The position numbers and the translations under genes are program-made. The notes beneath the pieces were generated by a model that saw nothing but the letters and a program-made list of their open reading frames with translations, ran no database searches and had not been told where the DNA came from. This document shows positions 26,537 to 36,561 of a stretch of 64,000 nt of DNA, one piece after another (within the stretch, counting starts at the first letter, position 1; each line of letters opens with the position of its first letter). The DNA comes from Nitrospirota bacterium (GTDB taxonomy: Bacteria > Nitrospirota > Leptospirillia > Leptospirillales > Leptospirillaceae): NCBI GenBank assembly GCA_021801345.1, contig JAJYYA010000005.1, positions 1 to 64,000 of the forward strand, in the 5' to 3' direction.

Positions 26537-26595
26537 CGGGAGGGCTCCTTTGGCAGTTAACAGGGAATTAAGGGGCTCCGGACTTTTGCCGAAAC

Positions 26596-26614
26596 GCCCT
26601 CCAGTCTGGAGGGC
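26596..26614 (+). terminator. Perfect 9-bp hairpin after the LuxR-type gene
   Basis: GCCCTCCAG (26596-26604) and CTGGAGGGC (26606-26614) form a perfect stem, with one base between the arms, 60 bp after the stop. Only a weak T-run follows, so it may be an imperfect intrinsic terminator or act in both directions between convergent genes. Confidence 0.5.
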
Positions 26615-26981
26615 TTCAAAACTGCCCACGCCTTTTTAAGGCCGATCGACCTTCTCGGGTCATGCCCCTCTTTCGTCTGATTTTTTGATCATGCGGGCCC
26701 GCTTCGTTCTTCCTTCCCCGCTCCTTTGCGGCCCCGCGGGGATAAAGACAGTTTCGAAAGGAGGATTGACGCAGATCGTTCGTACCGCGTCTTCCAAGTC
26801 GGATTGGGTGACATTCCGGAGGGGAGAGGGGCGAAGGTTTCGGGGAAGGCTTCAGAAGAGAAATCCGGTTCTCTTTTTTCTCATTCGGGGGGACGAAAGG
26901 GGAGACGACAGATTGGGGCAAGGGGAGAGTTGCTCGTCCGGATTCGGCAAACGTGGAAACTGAGGCGGAAAAAGGAAGGCG
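26615..26981. other. Intergenic, no gene seen
   Basis: The 367 bp lie between the convergent LuxR-type and Uma2 genes. An open frame on the plus strand runs through part of it but extends far into the antisense of the Uma2 gene and has no motif. I call no gene. Confidence 0.4.
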
Positions 26982-27545
26982 TCAGGCAGGAAAGATCTTG
27001 GAGAGAGGAATCGACAGCCCGGGGAGGAGAGGGGATTCGAGACAATCCCCCTTGCCGTATTCCAGGGGAGCCTGGTAATGCCCGTCAACAAGAAGGAAGA
27101 CTCGGACTGTTTGGCTCTCCGGATCCACAGTCCAGAACTCGGGAACCCCAAAACGCTCGTAGAGGGAATGTTTCAGCCGGAGATCGTTGATGAGCGTCGA
27201 CGGGGACAGGATCTCGATGGTCAGGTCCGGAACTCCCCGGATGTTCTTCTCGCCAATGATGGCCGCATGCTTCTTCGAGACATAGAGCAGGTCCGGTTCG
27301 ACCACTTGAGGCGGATCAGTGGAAAAGACGACGTCGCAGGGGGCGGCGAAAATTTCTCCGAGAGGGTTAGAACGAAGAAAATCCCAGGCAATTCCGGAGA
27401 GATTCATCGAAATGTGCTGATGTCGGGGAGCGGGGGAAGGGGTCATGCAGAGTTCCCCGTCGATGATCTCGTAGCGAAAGGGACCCCCTTCCGGGAGTGA
27501 CATAAATTCCTCGTAGGTCCATTCCTTGAGACGGGTCGCTTTCAT
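26982..27545 (-). CDS. Uma2 family (DUF820) PD-(D/E)XK protein
   Basis: The 187-aa protein has the Uma2 pattern. The N-terminal TYEEFMSLPE-G--YEIIDGEL carries the first acidic residue. Then come VVEPDLLYVS (active-site Asp), GVPDLTIEILSPST (Glu) and the helix LKHSLYERFGVPEFWTVDP. These are restriction-endonuclease-like proteins, very abundant in cyanobacteria and some acidophiles, with unknown biological role. GAGGGGG lies about 6 nt before the ATG. Confidence 0.92.
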   Translation of the reverse strand: MKATRLKEWTYEEFMSLPEGGPFRYEIIDGELCMTPSPAPRHQHISMNLSGIAWDFLRSNPLGEIFAAPCDVVFSTDPPQVVEPDLLYVSKKHAAIIGEKNIRGVPDLTIEILSPSTLINDLRLKHSLYERFGVPEFWTVDPESQTVRVFLLVDGHYQAPLEYGKGDCLESPLLPGLSIPLSKIFPA

Positions 27546-27891
27546 CCAAACCCCCTCATAAATCCAACGTCCACTCTTCGTCTTTCAACTCCTGCCATGC
27601 TGTTTCCACACAACAACGGGCTCGTCCTTTCACTCTGTTTTTCCGAACCACCTTGAATTAAATCGGACCAGTTCCAGGCGATCTCCGTGTTGGCGTCCGA
27701 TCGCGGTTCGAACAGACAACAGTTCTTGACAACAGGACTTTGTGCCCCAAAGGCTCTGTCCCTTGCCTCTTTTTTCTTGAGATTTGAACCGGAAAAAGCG
27801 AAAATAAGGAATCAGACAGTAAATCCGGCCAGTCCTTTTTCGGACCGGGACCTCTTCCGAACACGCCACCTCCCGACAAGGATCCTCACAT
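27546..27891. other. Upstream region of ilvD
   Basis: This 346-bp region lies between the divergent Uma2 and ilvD starts. A TTGACA hexamer occurs at 27726-27731 but I find no good -10 partner at 16-18 nt. I see no leader peptide with runs of branched-chain codons and no T-box-like structure. Confidence 0.4.
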
Positions 27892-29577
27892 ATGCGTAGC
27901 GATATCATGAAGAAAGGGGTCGATCGGGCCCCCAACAGAAGCCTTCTCAAAGCCTGCGGCCTGACAGATGCCGACATGGACAAACCCTTTATCGCCGTAG
28001 CGAACTCCTATGTGGGGATCGTTCCGGGCCACGTGCACCTTAACCGTCTGGGAGAGATCGCCCGGGACGAAATCCGCAAGGCGGGGGCGATTCCCTTCGA
28101 GTTCAACACCATCGGGGTCGACGACGGCATCGCCATGGGCCACGGGGGGATGCGCTACTCCCTTGCCAGCCGGGAGCTGATCGCCGATGCCGTGGAGACG
28201 ATGGTGATGGCCCACCCCTTCGACGGCATGCTCTGTCTGACCAACTGCGACAAGATCACCCCCGGCATGATGATGGGAGCCCTTCGGGTCAATATTCCCA
28301 CCGTCATGGTCTCAGGGGGCCCCATGGAGGCGGGCCGTCTTGCCTCGGGAGAGGTGGTCGATCTCATCTCCGTTTTCGAGGGGGTCGGGGCGCTCAAGGC
28401 CGGGAAGATCTCGGAGGCGCGCCTCAAGGAGATCGAAGACGAAGGATGTCCGACCTGCGGCTCCTGCTCCGGGATGTTTACCGCCAACTCCATGAACTGT
28501 CTGGCCGAGGTGCTGGGGATGGCCCTTCCCGGCAACGGGACGATCCTCGCCACCGATCCGGCCCGGGAGGATCTCGTGCGCCGGGCGGCGCGGCGGGCGG
28601 TCGAACTGGCACAGGCTGGGCAGAACATCCGGGAGTTTGTCACCGAGAGATCCATGGCCAATGCGCTTGTTCTCGACATCGCCATGGGGGGATCGACCAA
28701 CACCATTCTCCATACCATGGCGGTCGCCCATGAAGCCGAGATCGACTTCCCCCAGTCCCGGATCAACGAGATCGCCGACCGGGTGCCCTACATCTGCAAG
28801 GTCAGCCCTGCAGGCTCCTACCACATTCAGGATGTCGAGCGGGCGGGGGGAGTCATGGCCATCATGAAGGAGCTCTCCAACGTCCCGGGACTTCTCGATC
28901 TTGACGTGCGAAGTGTCTCCGGCCGAACCCTGGGGGAGATGATTGCGGAGGCCAAGAATCGTGACGCGGAGGTCATTCGTCCCGTTACGCGCGCCTACAG
29001 CGCAAAGGGGGGGCTTGCGATCCTTTACGGAAGCCTCGCCCCCGAGGGCGGGGTCGTGAAGGTCGGGGCGGTCGATCCGGCCATGCGACGATTCGAGGGG
29101 CCGGCCGTGATCTTCGATTCCCAGGAGGCGGCCTGCGACGGGATCCAGAACGGATTGGTGAAGGCCGGCGATGTAGTGGTCATCCGCTATGAAGGGCCGG
29201 CCGGAGGTCCCGGGATGCAGGAGATGCTCGCTCCCACGGCGACCCTGATGGGCATGGGTCTGGGCGACAAGGTGGCGCTCGTCACCGACGGGAGATTCTC
29301 CGGGGGGACCCGGGGGGCCTGCGTGGGCCATGTCTCTCCCGAAGCCTCGGCCGGAGGGCCCATCGGTCTCGTCAAAGCCGGCGACCGGATCAGGATCGAT
29401 CTCGAGGCGCGCACGATCGACCTTCTGGTCTCTCCCGAGGAGCTTGTCGCCAGACAAAAGACCTTCTCTCCCCTTCCTCCCAAAGTGACCCGGGGCTATC
29501 TGGCCCGCTATGCCGCCCTTGTCGAAAGCGGAAGCCGCGGGGGGGTTCTCCGGACACCCAAGTCGGCGCTCCTGTGA
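27892..29577 (+). CDS. ilvD: Dihydroxy-acid dehydratase
   Basis: IlvD dehydrates 2,3-dihydroxy-isovalerate and its methylvalerate homologue in valine and isoleucine synthesis. The 561-aa protein shows the Fe-S cluster cysteines in [14 protein letters not shown] and in [21 protein letters not shown], plus GRFSGGTRG near the C-terminus. Length matches the family. Its stop overlaps the next start as GTGA, so ilvD heads a four-gene overlapping unit with otherwise unrelated functions. Confidence 0.97.
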   Translation: MRSDIMKKGVDRAPNRSLLKACGLTDADMDKPFIAVANSYVGIVPGHVHLNRLGEIARDEIRKAGAIPFEFNTIGVDDGIAMGHGGMRYSLASRELIADAVETMVMAHPFDGMLCLTNCDKITPGMMMGALRVNIPTVMVSGGPMEAGRLASGEVVDLISVFEGVGALKAGKISEARLKEIEDEGCPTCGSCSGMFTANSMNCLAEVLGMALPGNGTILATDPAREDLVRRAARRAVELAQAGQNIREFVTERSMANALVLDIAMGGSTNTILHTMAVAHEAEIDFPQSRINEIADRVPYICKVSPAGSYHIQDVERAGGVMAIMKELSNVPGLLDLDVRSVSGRTLGEMIAEAKNRDAEVIRPVTRAYSAKGGLAILYGSLAPEGGVVKVGAVDPAMRRFEGPAVIFDSQEAACDGIQNGLVKAGDVVVIRYEGPAGGPGMQEMLAPTATLMGMGLGDKVALVTDGRFSGGTRGACVGHVSPEASAGGPIGLVKAGDRIRIDLEARTIDLLVSPEELVARQKTFSPLPPKVTRGYLARYAALVESGSRGGVLRTPKSALL

Positions 29578-30614
29578 CGCTTTTCGACAATTCGCAGCTT
29601 GCGGGCTATTCGGGAAAGAAGGTGCTTGTGACCGGGGGGGCCGGCTTCGTCGGCTCCCACTTGGTCGACCGCCTCCTGGCTCTCGGGGCGACGGTCGACG
29701 TCCTCGACGACCTGTCGACGGGGACGGCAAAGAACCTTCCTGCCGGCGTCAACCGGCTGATCGAACGCGATGTGGCCTCCCCGGAGCCTCTTTCCGACTA
29801 CGCCTTCCTCTTTCACCTGGCCTGCCCTGCCTCCCCCCCCCGCTACCAGGCCGATCCTGTCGCAACCTTCAGGACGGCAGTCTTCGGGACGGTGCGCATG
29901 CTCGACGAGGCCAAAAGGACCGGGGCCCGACTCCTGATCGCCTCGACCTCGGAGGTCTACGGGGATCCCCTGGAGCATCCGCAAAAGGAGAGCTACTGGG
30001 GCCATGTAAACCCTGTCGGGATCCGTTCCTGCTACGACGAGGGCAAGCGGGCGGCCGAAACCGTGGCGACCGACTATCGGCGCATGTACGGGATCGATCT
30101 TCGCATCGTTCGGATCTTCAATACCTACGGTCCCCGCATGGATCCCTTCGACGGGCGCGTGGTGAGCAATTTCGTTCGCCAGGCCTTGGTGGGGGAGCCC
30201 CTCACCCTCTACGGGGACGGCTCCCAGTCCCGTTCCTTCTGCTACGTCTCGGACCTTGTGGAGGGGATTCTCCGGCTGGGGGCCCTTCCCGACGGCCCCG
30301 GGCGCGAATTTCCCGTCAACCTCGGCAATCCAGACGAGTTTACTATTTCCGAGCTGGCATCGGTCGTCGAGGAGGTCATGAAAAAGCCCCTCGAACGCGT
30401 TCTCCGCCCCCTGCCTTCCGACGACCCCCGCCGACGCCGTCCCGACATCTCCCGGGCTCGGGACCTTCTTGGCTGGAAACCGGCGATCCCCCTTCGGGAG
30501 GGAGTCGCCCTGACCGTCGACGACTTTAAGGGGCGTCCCGGGGATCTCGCCTCCGACTCCCTGCCAGGATCGGCCCCTCGCCGGGGGGATCCCCACCGGT
30601 GGGAGGTCCGGTGA
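29574..30614 (+). CDS. UDP-glucuronate decarboxylase (UDP-xylose synthase)
   Basis: This extended short-chain dehydrogenase/reductase decarboxylates UDP-glucuronate to UDP-xylose. The 346-aa protein has [14 protein letters not shown], then the UXS-specific [30 protein letters not shown] and the catalytic tyrosine/lysine in [24 protein letters not shown] also fits the family. The start is GTG at 29574, overlapping ilvD's stop. Ugd, encoded at 6.2 kb, makes its substrate. The product is probably used for lipopolysaccharide or exopolysaccharide. Confidence 0.93.
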   Translation: MTLFDNSQLAGYSGKKVLVTGGAGFVGSHLVDRLLALGATVDVLDDLSTGTAKNLPAGVNRLIERDVASPEPLSDYAFLFHLACPASPPRYQADPVATFRTAVFGTVRMLDEAKRTGARLLIASTSEVYGDPLEHPQKESYWGHVNPVGIRSCYDEGKRAAETVATDYRRMYGIDLRIVRIFNTYGPRMDPFDGRVVSNFVRQALVGEPLTLYGDGSQSRSFCYVSDLVEGILRLGALPDGPGREFPVNLGNPDEFTISELASVVEEVMKKPLERVLRPLPSDDPRRRRPDISRARDLLGWKPAIPLREGVALTVDDFKGRPGDLASDSLPGSAPRRGDPHRWEVR

Positions 30615-31684
30615 CGGGGAAGCGACGCCTTCTCAATCTTTCCCTCGCGATCGCCATCAGCGGGGCGGCCCTCTTCTTCGCCCTGCGCCATGTCTCTTTT
30701 CGAAGTCTGGGCCATATCCTCTGGAAGGGCCATTACGGATGGCTCATTCCTGCAACGCTTCTTCTTTTTGCCATCTACGGCGTCCGGGCCCTCTTCTGGC
30801 GCCAGACCCTCTCCGTGACGCGGAAGGTCTCCTATCCCTCCCTGTATGCGTCGGTGGTGGTGGGGTTCATGGCCAACTCCATCCTTCCCTTCCGGGCGGG
30901 AGAGATGGTCCGCGCCCTTTACGCCCGGCGTCTCGAAAACCTTCCCCTTCCCCTTCTCCTTTCGACGATCCTGATCGAGCGGCTTTTCGACCTTCTCTCC
31001 CTCTCGCTCCTTCTTTTTCTCTACCTCGTCTCAGGCGGGCAGGGGATCGGAGGAAAGAGCGCCTGGATCATCGGGGGGGCCATTGGTCTCTTTATGGGGT
31101 TGTCGGCACTGGTCTACGGGAGGCTTCTGGTGGTGAGGTTCCTCGAGCGGACGCTTCTTCCCCTGACCCGCGGGCACCGGCTTGCAAAGAAGCTTGTTCT
31201 TACCGCCGAGCAGGCCCTTCTCGGCCTTTCCTCCATCGCCTCCCCGGTGCTTCTTTTCAGGCTTTTTCTGACGAGCCTTGCGATCTGGTCGCTCACCCTT
31301 TTCCTGACATGGTTCACGCTCATCACCTTCGATGTCACCCAAAGTCCGGTCCGGGTCACTCTGGCCTTCCTTGTCTTTACCAACCTGGCCATGCTCATTC
31401 CGTCCTCTCCCGGAGGCATCGGGGTCTTCCAGTTGGCGGCGGTCTACGCCCTCTCGCCGTTCCACGTTCCGGCCGACCGCGCCGTGGCGCTCTCTCTCGT
31501 CAACCAGGCTCTCGTCATCTCCGTCACAGGAATCCTTGGATATCTCTTCGTCACACGCTCTCACGTCTCTCTTGCCGCCATGCAGAGTCAGGCGCTCGAG
31601 ATGGGGGAAAAGGAGGAACTCCTTTCAGAGAGCCCTTCTTCCGACCCCTCCGTCGGATCCCCCGACCGGCCCCGGCCCCGATGA
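30611..31684 (+). CDS. Flippase-like / lysylphosphatidylglycerol synthase TM family membrane protein
   Basis: The 357-aa protein has about eight membrane segments and the family motifs GFMANSILPFRAGEMVRA and FTNLAMLIPSSPGGIGVFQLAAVYAL. Members of this UPF0104/AglD-like family are implicated in lipid or lipid-linked sugar translocation. GTG at 30611 overlaps the previous stop (GTGA) and has GGGAGG 5 nt upstream. Coupling to the UDP-xylose synthase suggests a role in glycan export; this is inference. Confidence 0.85.
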   Translation: MTGKRRLLNLSLAIAISGAALFFALRHVSFRSLGHILWKGHYGWLIPATLLLFAIYGVRALFWRQTLSVTRKVSYPSLYASVVVGFMANSILPFRAGEMVRALYARRLENLPLPLLLSTILIERLFDLLSLSLLLFLYLVSGGQGIGGKSAWIIGGAIGLFMGLSALVYGRLLVVRFLERTLLPLTRGHRLAKKLVLTAEQALLGLSSIASPVLLFRLFLTSLAIWSLTLFLTWFTLITFDVTQSPVRVTLAFLVFTNLAMLIPSSPGGIGVFQLAAVYALSPFHVPADRAVALSLVNQALVISVTGILGYLFVTRSHVSLAAMQSQALEMGEKEELLSESPSSDPSVGSPDRPRPR

Positions 31685-32634
31685 CCCGCCTCGTCAATAC
31701 CTTCTCCTACTCTCACTCCCGGGGGGGGCTCTTCCGGGACTGTCCCCGCCGCTACTGGTTTGTCCGCTACGGCGCGTGGGGAGGGTGGGAGAGGTCGGCC
31801 GACCCGTCCACACGCGAGATCTACCGCCTCTCGAAGCTCTCCAACCGCTATCTCTGGACCGGCCATCACGTCCATGACCGGGTCGAGCGGCTGGTGGCAA
31901 AGGTCGTCGAGAAAAAACCGCTTCCTCCGGAGGAGGAGGAGCGCAGCGCTCTTCTCGCGACTCTTCGGAGCGAGTTTGCGGCTTCGAAGAAGGATCGTTC
32001 GGGGAAGGCCTCTTTGCGCAAGGGTTTTTTTGGCCTTCTTGAGCACGAAGGGCGGGACTTTGCCATTTCCGATACCGACTGGAAGCCCCTCGTCGATCGG
32101 GCGCAGGAGGCCCTGGGGGGGTTCTACCGGAGCTGGGTTCTGCCCGAGATTTCCGGACTTCCGGGCGAGGCGATCCTCGACCGGGACGCCGAGCTCCGGA
32201 CGGCCCTTCTCGATGTCGACGGCTTCGAGGTTCCCGTCCACATGAAGATCGACCTGGCCTACCGCGCCTCCGACGGGACGGTCAGGGTTCTCGACTGGAA
32301 GACCGGTCGGCCGGGTTCCGCCGGAGAGCATGAAAGCCAACTGGCGCTCTATGCCTGGTACTATTCCCGGGAGAGGGGGGTTCCCCTGGAGTCGATTCGC
32401 CTCGGACCGGTCTATCTTGCCACCCGTCCCGAGAGGCCGGAGATCGGGCAGATCGACCCAAAAAGGGTTGCGGCCGTTCTCGAAGAGACGGTGGGGACCG
32501 TTCGGGAGATCCTCTCCTGTATCGACGATCCGGTCCTTGGCGTGGCAAGAAAGGAGCGCTTCCCGGTGACGATGCGCCCCTTTACGTGCCGGGACTGTCC
32601 TTTTCGCTCCCTCTGTCTTGATCGCCCCCGTTAG
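31681..32634 (+). CDS. PD-(D/E)XK nuclease of the Cas4/AddB-like Fe-S type
   Basis: The 317-aa protein has SYSHSRGGLFRDCPRRYWFVRYG at the N-terminus, then VHMKIDLAYR (Asp), VRVLDWKTGR (D-x-K) and QLALYAWYY. A C-terminal C-x2-C-x5-C (CRDCPFRSLC), together with the N-terminal cysteine near residue 21, is the layout of RecB-family nucleases with a 4Fe-4S cluster. The ATG at 31681 overlaps the flippase stop (ATGA). No cas gene is nearby, so a repair role is more likely than CRISPR adaptation. Confidence 0.88.
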   Translation: MTRLVNTFSYSHSRGGLFRDCPRRYWFVRYGAWGGWERSADPSTREIYRLSKLSNRYLWTGHHVHDRVERLVAKVVEKKPLPPEEEERSALLATLRSEFAASKKDRSGKASLRKGFFGLLEHEGRDFAISDTDWKPLVDRAQEALGGFYRSWVLPEISGLPGEAILDRDAELRTALLDVDGFEVPVHMKIDLAYRASDGTVRVLDWKTGRPGSAGEHESQLALYAWYYSRERGVPLESIRLGPVYLATRPERPEIGQIDPKRVAAVLEETVGTVREILSCIDDPVLGVARKERFPVTMRPFTCRDCPFRSLCLDRPR

Positions 32635-33034
32635 TCCTTCTCCGTCTTTTAAAGAGATTCCGGGGGGGGCCGCTTCTTTTGTGAGGTCTTCTCTCCTTCC
32701 TTAAACGGGGGCTCTTCCCCGATCTTTTTTCTCTCGGGCCCGGCTGACCCCTCCTTTGTCGCTCTTCTGCCATGAAATGAGGTCTTTTGTCGTGCGAGCC
32801 CGATAAAAACTCCCCTCTTTACGCACTGTTCTTGCCCGTTTTTCCGAATAGCGATGTCGTTGGGACTTTTTGCAATGCGTGATGAAAATAGTGGGATTTA
32901 GAGCTCTTCATTGTTTTTCGCCTTTGTTTGAGATATCTTCAGGACCTCTCCCTTCCCGGAAGCATCCCGGAGCTCTTGGATTTATTGGGAAAACGAGACT
33001 CTAAAAACGTTACCGAATTCATAAAGGAGGCACT
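32635..33034. promoter_or_regulatory. Upstream region of the chemoreceptor; possible sigma28 elements
   Basis: This 400-bp gap has no gene. TAAA followed after 15 nt by GCCGCTTC (near 32651-32677) and an isolated GCCCGATAA at 32798-32806 resemble parts of the flagellar/chemotaxis sigma28 consensus (TAAA-N15-GCCGATAA). Neither site is complete. AAAGGAGG lies just before the chemoreceptor ATG. Confidence 0.3.
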
Positions 33035-34156
33035 ATGGCGTTTTTCGGCCGGTCTGATGGCAAAACGGGCAAGACAAATCTTGAGACACCCAAAGGAGAG
33101 ATCGTCGCTTCGTCCTTTCTTCCGGAGGGTGATCCGTTTCCCTCCGATCTCGATACGATCGTTCGGATGGCGCCGGGAGTAATCGGCCCCCTCCTCGATG
33201 CCATCCAGTCGGATGGGGTTGCGATCGCCAGCCCCGACATGGGGCAGGGGAAGGAGGGGAACCGGATCATTTACATGAACCGGAAGATGCATGAGATTGT
33301 GGAAAAGATGGAGGACGAGCTTAAAAAGAACTTCGGGATGTCGCCCCGGGATGTGGTCGGAGGGTCGATTCACCGGTTCCACAAGGATCCCGACAAGATC
33401 CGCGAAGCGTTGAAGGTTCTCCGTCCGGGAGAGACCCGCTTCAACCAGATCATTCCGGTCGGGCACATGCGCATCAGCTCGGTGACCGAGGTGATGACCG
33501 ACGCCTCAGGGCGCACGATCGGCTATCTGACGATCTTTACCGACGTGACTGCCCATGCCCATCTCGACGAGGTGTCGAAGAACGCCGCCGGGATCTCCCG
33601 GATGGTCGATGAGATCTCGAAGCGCATGCAGGGACTGGCTTCGCGTGCCGACGAGAGCCGCGAGCGGATGGTCCAGATGAGCCAGGGGGTCGCGGAGAAC
33701 GAGGAGGCGATGGGACGGCTCGGATCTGTGGTGGGCAACCTCGGCCGCCGCTCGGAAGAGATCGGATCGATCATCGAGACGATCGGTCAGATTGCTTCAC
33801 AGACCAATCTTTTGGCCTTGAACGCGGCGATCGAGGCGGCCCGCGCCGGTGAGCAGGGACGGGGGTTTGCCGTGGTGGCCGACGAGGTCCGAAAGCTTGC
33901 CGAGCGGACCGCCCGCTCGACCAAGGAGATCGAGGCGACTATCCGGAAGGTGCAGGAGGAGACGGCGATGACGGTCTCGCTTCTTGAGGAGAGCCGGACG
34001 CGTGCCATCAGGAATCGGGAGACGACCAAGCAGACCGAAGAGGCTCTCGAAAGCATCCGTCAGGATCAGCAGTCGCTTTTGGTCGCCATCGGCGATATCT
34101 CTCGGGCGGCCATGGAGCAGGAGCAGTCTGTCCGCGCCTTCATCGCCGAGCGGTAG
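33035..34156 (+). CDS. Soluble PAS-containing methyl-accepting chemotaxis protein
   Basis: The 373-aa protein has no membrane segment and no HAMP domain. Residues 45-175 look like a PAS fold ([14 protein letters not shown], then [41 protein letters not shown]). After a short coiled coil comes the MCP signalling hairpin [39 protein letters not shown], which binds CheA and CheW. It is therefore a cytoplasmic receptor, perhaps redox- or energy-sensing like Aer, though no flavin-binding evidence is visible. A perfect AAAGGAGG sets the start. Confidence 0.93.
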   Translation: MAFFGRSDGKTGKTNLETPKGEIVASSFLPEGDPFPSDLDTIVRMAPGVIGPLLDAIQSDGVAIASPDMGQGKEGNRIIYMNRKMHEIVEKMEDELKKNFGMSPRDVVGGSIHRFHKDPDKIREALKVLRPGETRFNQIIPVGHMRISSVTEVMTDASGRTIGYLTIFTDVTAHAHLDEVSKNAAGISRMVDEISKRMQGLASRADESRERMVQMSQGVAENEEAMGRLGSVVGNLGRRSEEIGSIIETIGQIASQTNLLALNAAIEAARAGEQGRGFAVVADEVRKLAERTARSTKEIEATIRKVQEETAMTVSLLEESRTRAIRNRETTKQTEEALESIRQDQQSLLVAIGDISRAAMEQEQSVRAFIAER

Positions 34157-34394
34157 GGGGCCGCTCCTCCGGCGACTCTTTGCCGGAGGAGGACCCCGCC
34201 CGGAGGATCAAAAAAAGCCCCAGGCCGACGAGTGCGAAACCCGAGACGGTGATCGCCTGAAGTCCCATGTCCCCTGTTCTTGAGTGGGCATGGACATCGT
34301 CCCGGATGATCCCCAGGAAGACGGGACCTCCGGCCGGAACGAGCGCTATGAGGGCTATGGCCGCCCCCGCAAGACGGATCGATTGTGTTGACAC
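34140..34394 (-). CDS. Small two-TM membrane protein, unknown
   Basis: The 84-aa product has two hydrophobic segments ([23 protein letters not shown] and [21 protein letters not shown]) and a charged tail. GTG at 34394 is preceded by GGGAG at about 6 nt. The 3' end overlaps the convergent chemoreceptor gene by 17 bp. I do not recognise it; spacing and hydrophobicity support a real gene but it could be spurious. Confidence 0.6.
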   Translation of the reverse strand: MSTQSIRLAGAAIALIALVPAGGPVFLGIIRDDVHAHSRTGDMGLQAITVSGFALVGLGLFLILRAGSSSGKESPEERPPTARR

Positions 34395-34828
34395 ACCCGC
34401 TCCCTCGCTGAGAAAACGTTTTTGGGCTTTCGGGAGCGGTTTTGGATCGGGAGATCCTTCTTCCGTTCCCTGTGTTTTCTCGTAGATTATACCTCAAAAA
34501 TCCGCTTTCCTATGGTCACTGTAACTATTCCCTTTCCCCGACAAAGACGCCCGTGTTTTTCGGTGCGCGACGATCCGGAAATGTCCTGAGGACTCCTTCT
34601 GCAAGAAATCTCCCGTCTTTCAACTTTCGAGACAGAGATCCGAAAACCGAAAGAAGGGAAGTTGTCTTAAACCTTAAAGAGGAGAACTGCGTCTCGGGGA
34701 AAATTTCCGGGAGCCTGGGATCGGACGAGACGAAAAAAACAGAACGGATCGAGGCCCGCTCGAGCGACATGCCAAAAGCTTGCACAAAAACTCTCCGGAC
34801 TCCGTGAGGTGGGAGGAGGCATTCTCCG
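34395..34828. other. Intergenic, no gene seen
   Basis: The 434 bp lie between the small membrane protein gene and the 3' end of the RloB-like gene. One minus-strand frame is open but shows no motif or ribosome site. This marks the edge of a lower-GC island that runs to about 36.6 kb. Confidence 0.4.
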
Positions 34829-35332
34829 TCAAAGGCCCAGAAGAGAAAGGAGCGTATCGATTGTCGGCACATGAGCTCGGCTTTCAAGAAGGCAATTCCT
34901 GCCGAAATATTTCAAGTAATTCTCACTTTGAGTGGCATCATCCTTCACAAACGGGGCGAACCGCTTTTTGAGGGCTATCCCATCGCCATTTGGATCCTCC
35001 TTCAAGATTCGCATCATGAGAGCCTCAAAACAGGGTTCCGACAAGAGAAGATGAATCTTTTTTTTGGTGGCCAATCTGGATACCGAATCCGACCAATCCG
35101 TATCGGTGTCTACAAGTACGGCCACTGTGTCATAAGCGGCAATGGCTTGTTGTGTCCATTCGACCACATGCTTGGCTCCCTTACCCTGGGCGTTCTTGAT
35201 CTTTACCGATAGGCCGCATCCGCGCGTTATGAATAAGCTTTTTAGATGGGTCAGAAACGCCATTTCATCGGCGCCTTCCCCCACGATCAAAAGTGTGCGT
35301 TGCGCCTTCCAGATCATAGGCTCCACGCTCAA
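34829..35332 (-). CDS. RloB-like TOPRIM-domain protein
   Basis: The 167-aa protein has a TOPRIM-like layout: the acidic LLIVGEGADEMAFLTHL at the N-terminus, the D-x-D motif in VAVLVDTDTDW (about 75) and LLSEPCFEALMM (about 98), which parallels the NPCFE-W-LLH motif of RloB. Such proteins are predicted nucleases. The start TTG at 35332 overlaps the ATPase stop (TTGA); an ATG at 35317 is possible. Paired with the ATPase it resembles RloAB- or PARIS-type antiphage operons, but it is short and the exact family is uncertain. Confidence 0.72.
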   Translation of the reverse strand: MSVEPMIWKAQRTLLIVGEGADEMAFLTHLKSLFITRGCGLSVKIKNAQGKGAKHVVEWTQQAIAAYDTVAVLVDTDTDWSDSVSRLATKKKIHLLLSEPCFEALMMRILKEDPNGDGIALKKRFAPFVKDDATQSENYLKYFGRNCLLESRAHVPTIDTLLSLLGL

Positions 35333-36522
35333 AATTGCGGTACCGCGCCATAGGCACCGGCCATGTATTTTGCGTAGTAATTATCATCGTTTCGGATTCC
35401 GTCCACTGCGTCCATGCGGATTGCCGAACTCTCGCAATGGGTATCCTTTTGCACCAGCATGACTTGGGATTTGTGCAAAAGATTCAGGACCTCGGCCGCA
35501 TGGCAGCTAAACAAAAGTTGCGCATTGTGAGGGTTGGTCTTCGGATCGGCAAACAAGTCGAGGATTGGTTCAAGCATGTGGGGGTGGAGGTCGTTTTCAA
35601 ATTCATCAATGACTGCGAGACCGCCGATCTCTAATGTTTCCAGCAGTCGTGACAGCAACACAAAGGCCCCTTGTGTGCCGCTGGATTCCATGGCAAAAGG
35701 CAAGCTGAATTCAAGCCCTCGATCTCTGTGCATACCGAAGGGAATCCACGCGTTGAGTCCAGGCTTGTCGGGGGCATCCGGGTTGGAAACGGAAAAGACC
35801 TTCAATTCAACATTGGTCAGGCCCAGATCCCATGCCGATAACAAATTTTTCATCAGACGCTGCTGATTCGGGTGAGCGGAAAAATGTTCTGCCGCAGACA
35901 TCACTGCTCCATCGCCCAAAGGGATACGGCCCTGAACAGTAATATTCGTAACGACGTAAGGTGAGACCATCCTCATAGAGAGCGGTTCGCCGAATTGGGC
36001 GGCCCAGGAGATCAGGGAGACATTTTGTCGCACCTTACGTGCTTCCTTGTCGGGGAGCCCGAATTCTTTTTGCTTCACGGTATAGAGATGGGTCCCTTCG
36101 TCCCAGTCGCGGATAAATACATAGCCGAAGCGCTCGCGCTTCTGATAAAGAGCCTCGTGGAGGACCCGATGAGGTGTACAGGAAAGCTCGTAGCGCCAAA
36201 GCTTTCCATCAAAGTCCAACGTGCATTCGAATTCGGAAGGATCGTTCGGCGACGCAGCATGAGGCATTAAAGGGAGGGTTGATTCCGTTGGGATTTGGAA
36301 CGATTGGCTGATAAACCAGCCCAGAAAGGCCAAAGGTTTAAGCAAAGCCGTTTTTCCGCTGCCATTGGGACCCATTGCAGCCATGATTTTGGACACTCTC
36401 TCCCCTGTCGGCACTTCGGCCATCCAGTTTGTGAGGGCCACCTTTTTTGTGAGCGTCAGGTCGACTTCTGTCCTGTGCCGGAAAGACTGGAAATTTGAGA
36501 ACGCATACCGATGAAGCATCAC
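35329..36522 (-). CDS. RloA-like AAA ATPase (ABC/SMC-type fold)
   Basis: The 397-aa protein opens HRYAFSNFQSFRHRTEVDLT, a typical start of AAA_15/AAA_21 ATPases. It has Walker A AAMGPNGSGKTALLKP (about 50), a signature-like SSGTQGAFVLLSRL (about 280), Walker B GGLAVIDEFENDLHP (about 300) and the switch histidine in LLFSCHAAEVL. It is co-transcribed and overlapping with the TOPRIM gene. In related systems the ATPase senses phage and controls a nuclease partner. The start is GTG 36522 or the ATG 3 bp later; GGAGG lies just upstream. Confidence 0.85.
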   Translation of the reverse strand: MMLHRYAFSNFQSFRHRTEVDLTLTKKVALTNWMAEVPTGERVSKIMAAMGPNGSGKTALLKPLAFLGWFISQSFQIPTESTLPLMPHAASPNDPSEFECTLDFDGKLWRYELSCTPHRVLHEALYQKRERFGYVFIRDWDEGTHLYTVKQKEFGLPDKEARKVRQNVSLISWAAQFGEPLSMRMVSPYVVTNITVQGRIPLGDGAVMSAAEHFSAHPNQQRLMKNLLSAWDLGLTNVELKVFSVSNPDAPDKPGLNAWIPFGMHRDRGLEFSLPFAMESSGTQGAFVLLSRLLETLEIGGLAVIDEFENDLHPHMLEPILDLFADPKTNPHNAQLLFSCHAAEVLNLLHKSQVMLVQKDTHCESSAIRMDAVDGIRNDDNYYAKYMAGAYGAVPQF

Positions 36523-36530
36523 TCCTCCAT

Positions 36531-36549
36531 GTTTATTTATAAAATAAAC
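36531..36549. promoter_or_regulatory. Palindromic operator candidate of the ATPase-TOPRIM operon
   Basis: GTTTATTT (36531-36538) and AAATAAAC (36542-36549) are a perfect 8-bp inverted repeat with a 3-nt spacer. It lies between the predicted transcription start and the ribosome binding site of the minus-strand ATPase gene, a good position for repression. Confidence 0.55.
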
Positions 36550-36561
36550 GAAAATATGTTG

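Noticed and set aside
31681-32634. Cas4 of a CRISPR system
   Set aside because: The Fe-S PD-(D/E)XK layout fits, but there is no cas1, cas2 or array, and it belongs to a metabolic/membrane operon.
34829-36522. Confident PARIS assignment
   Set aside because: The TOPRIM protein is much shorter than AriB, and its LLSEPCFE motif is closer to RloB. I kept the general ATPase-TOPRIM description.
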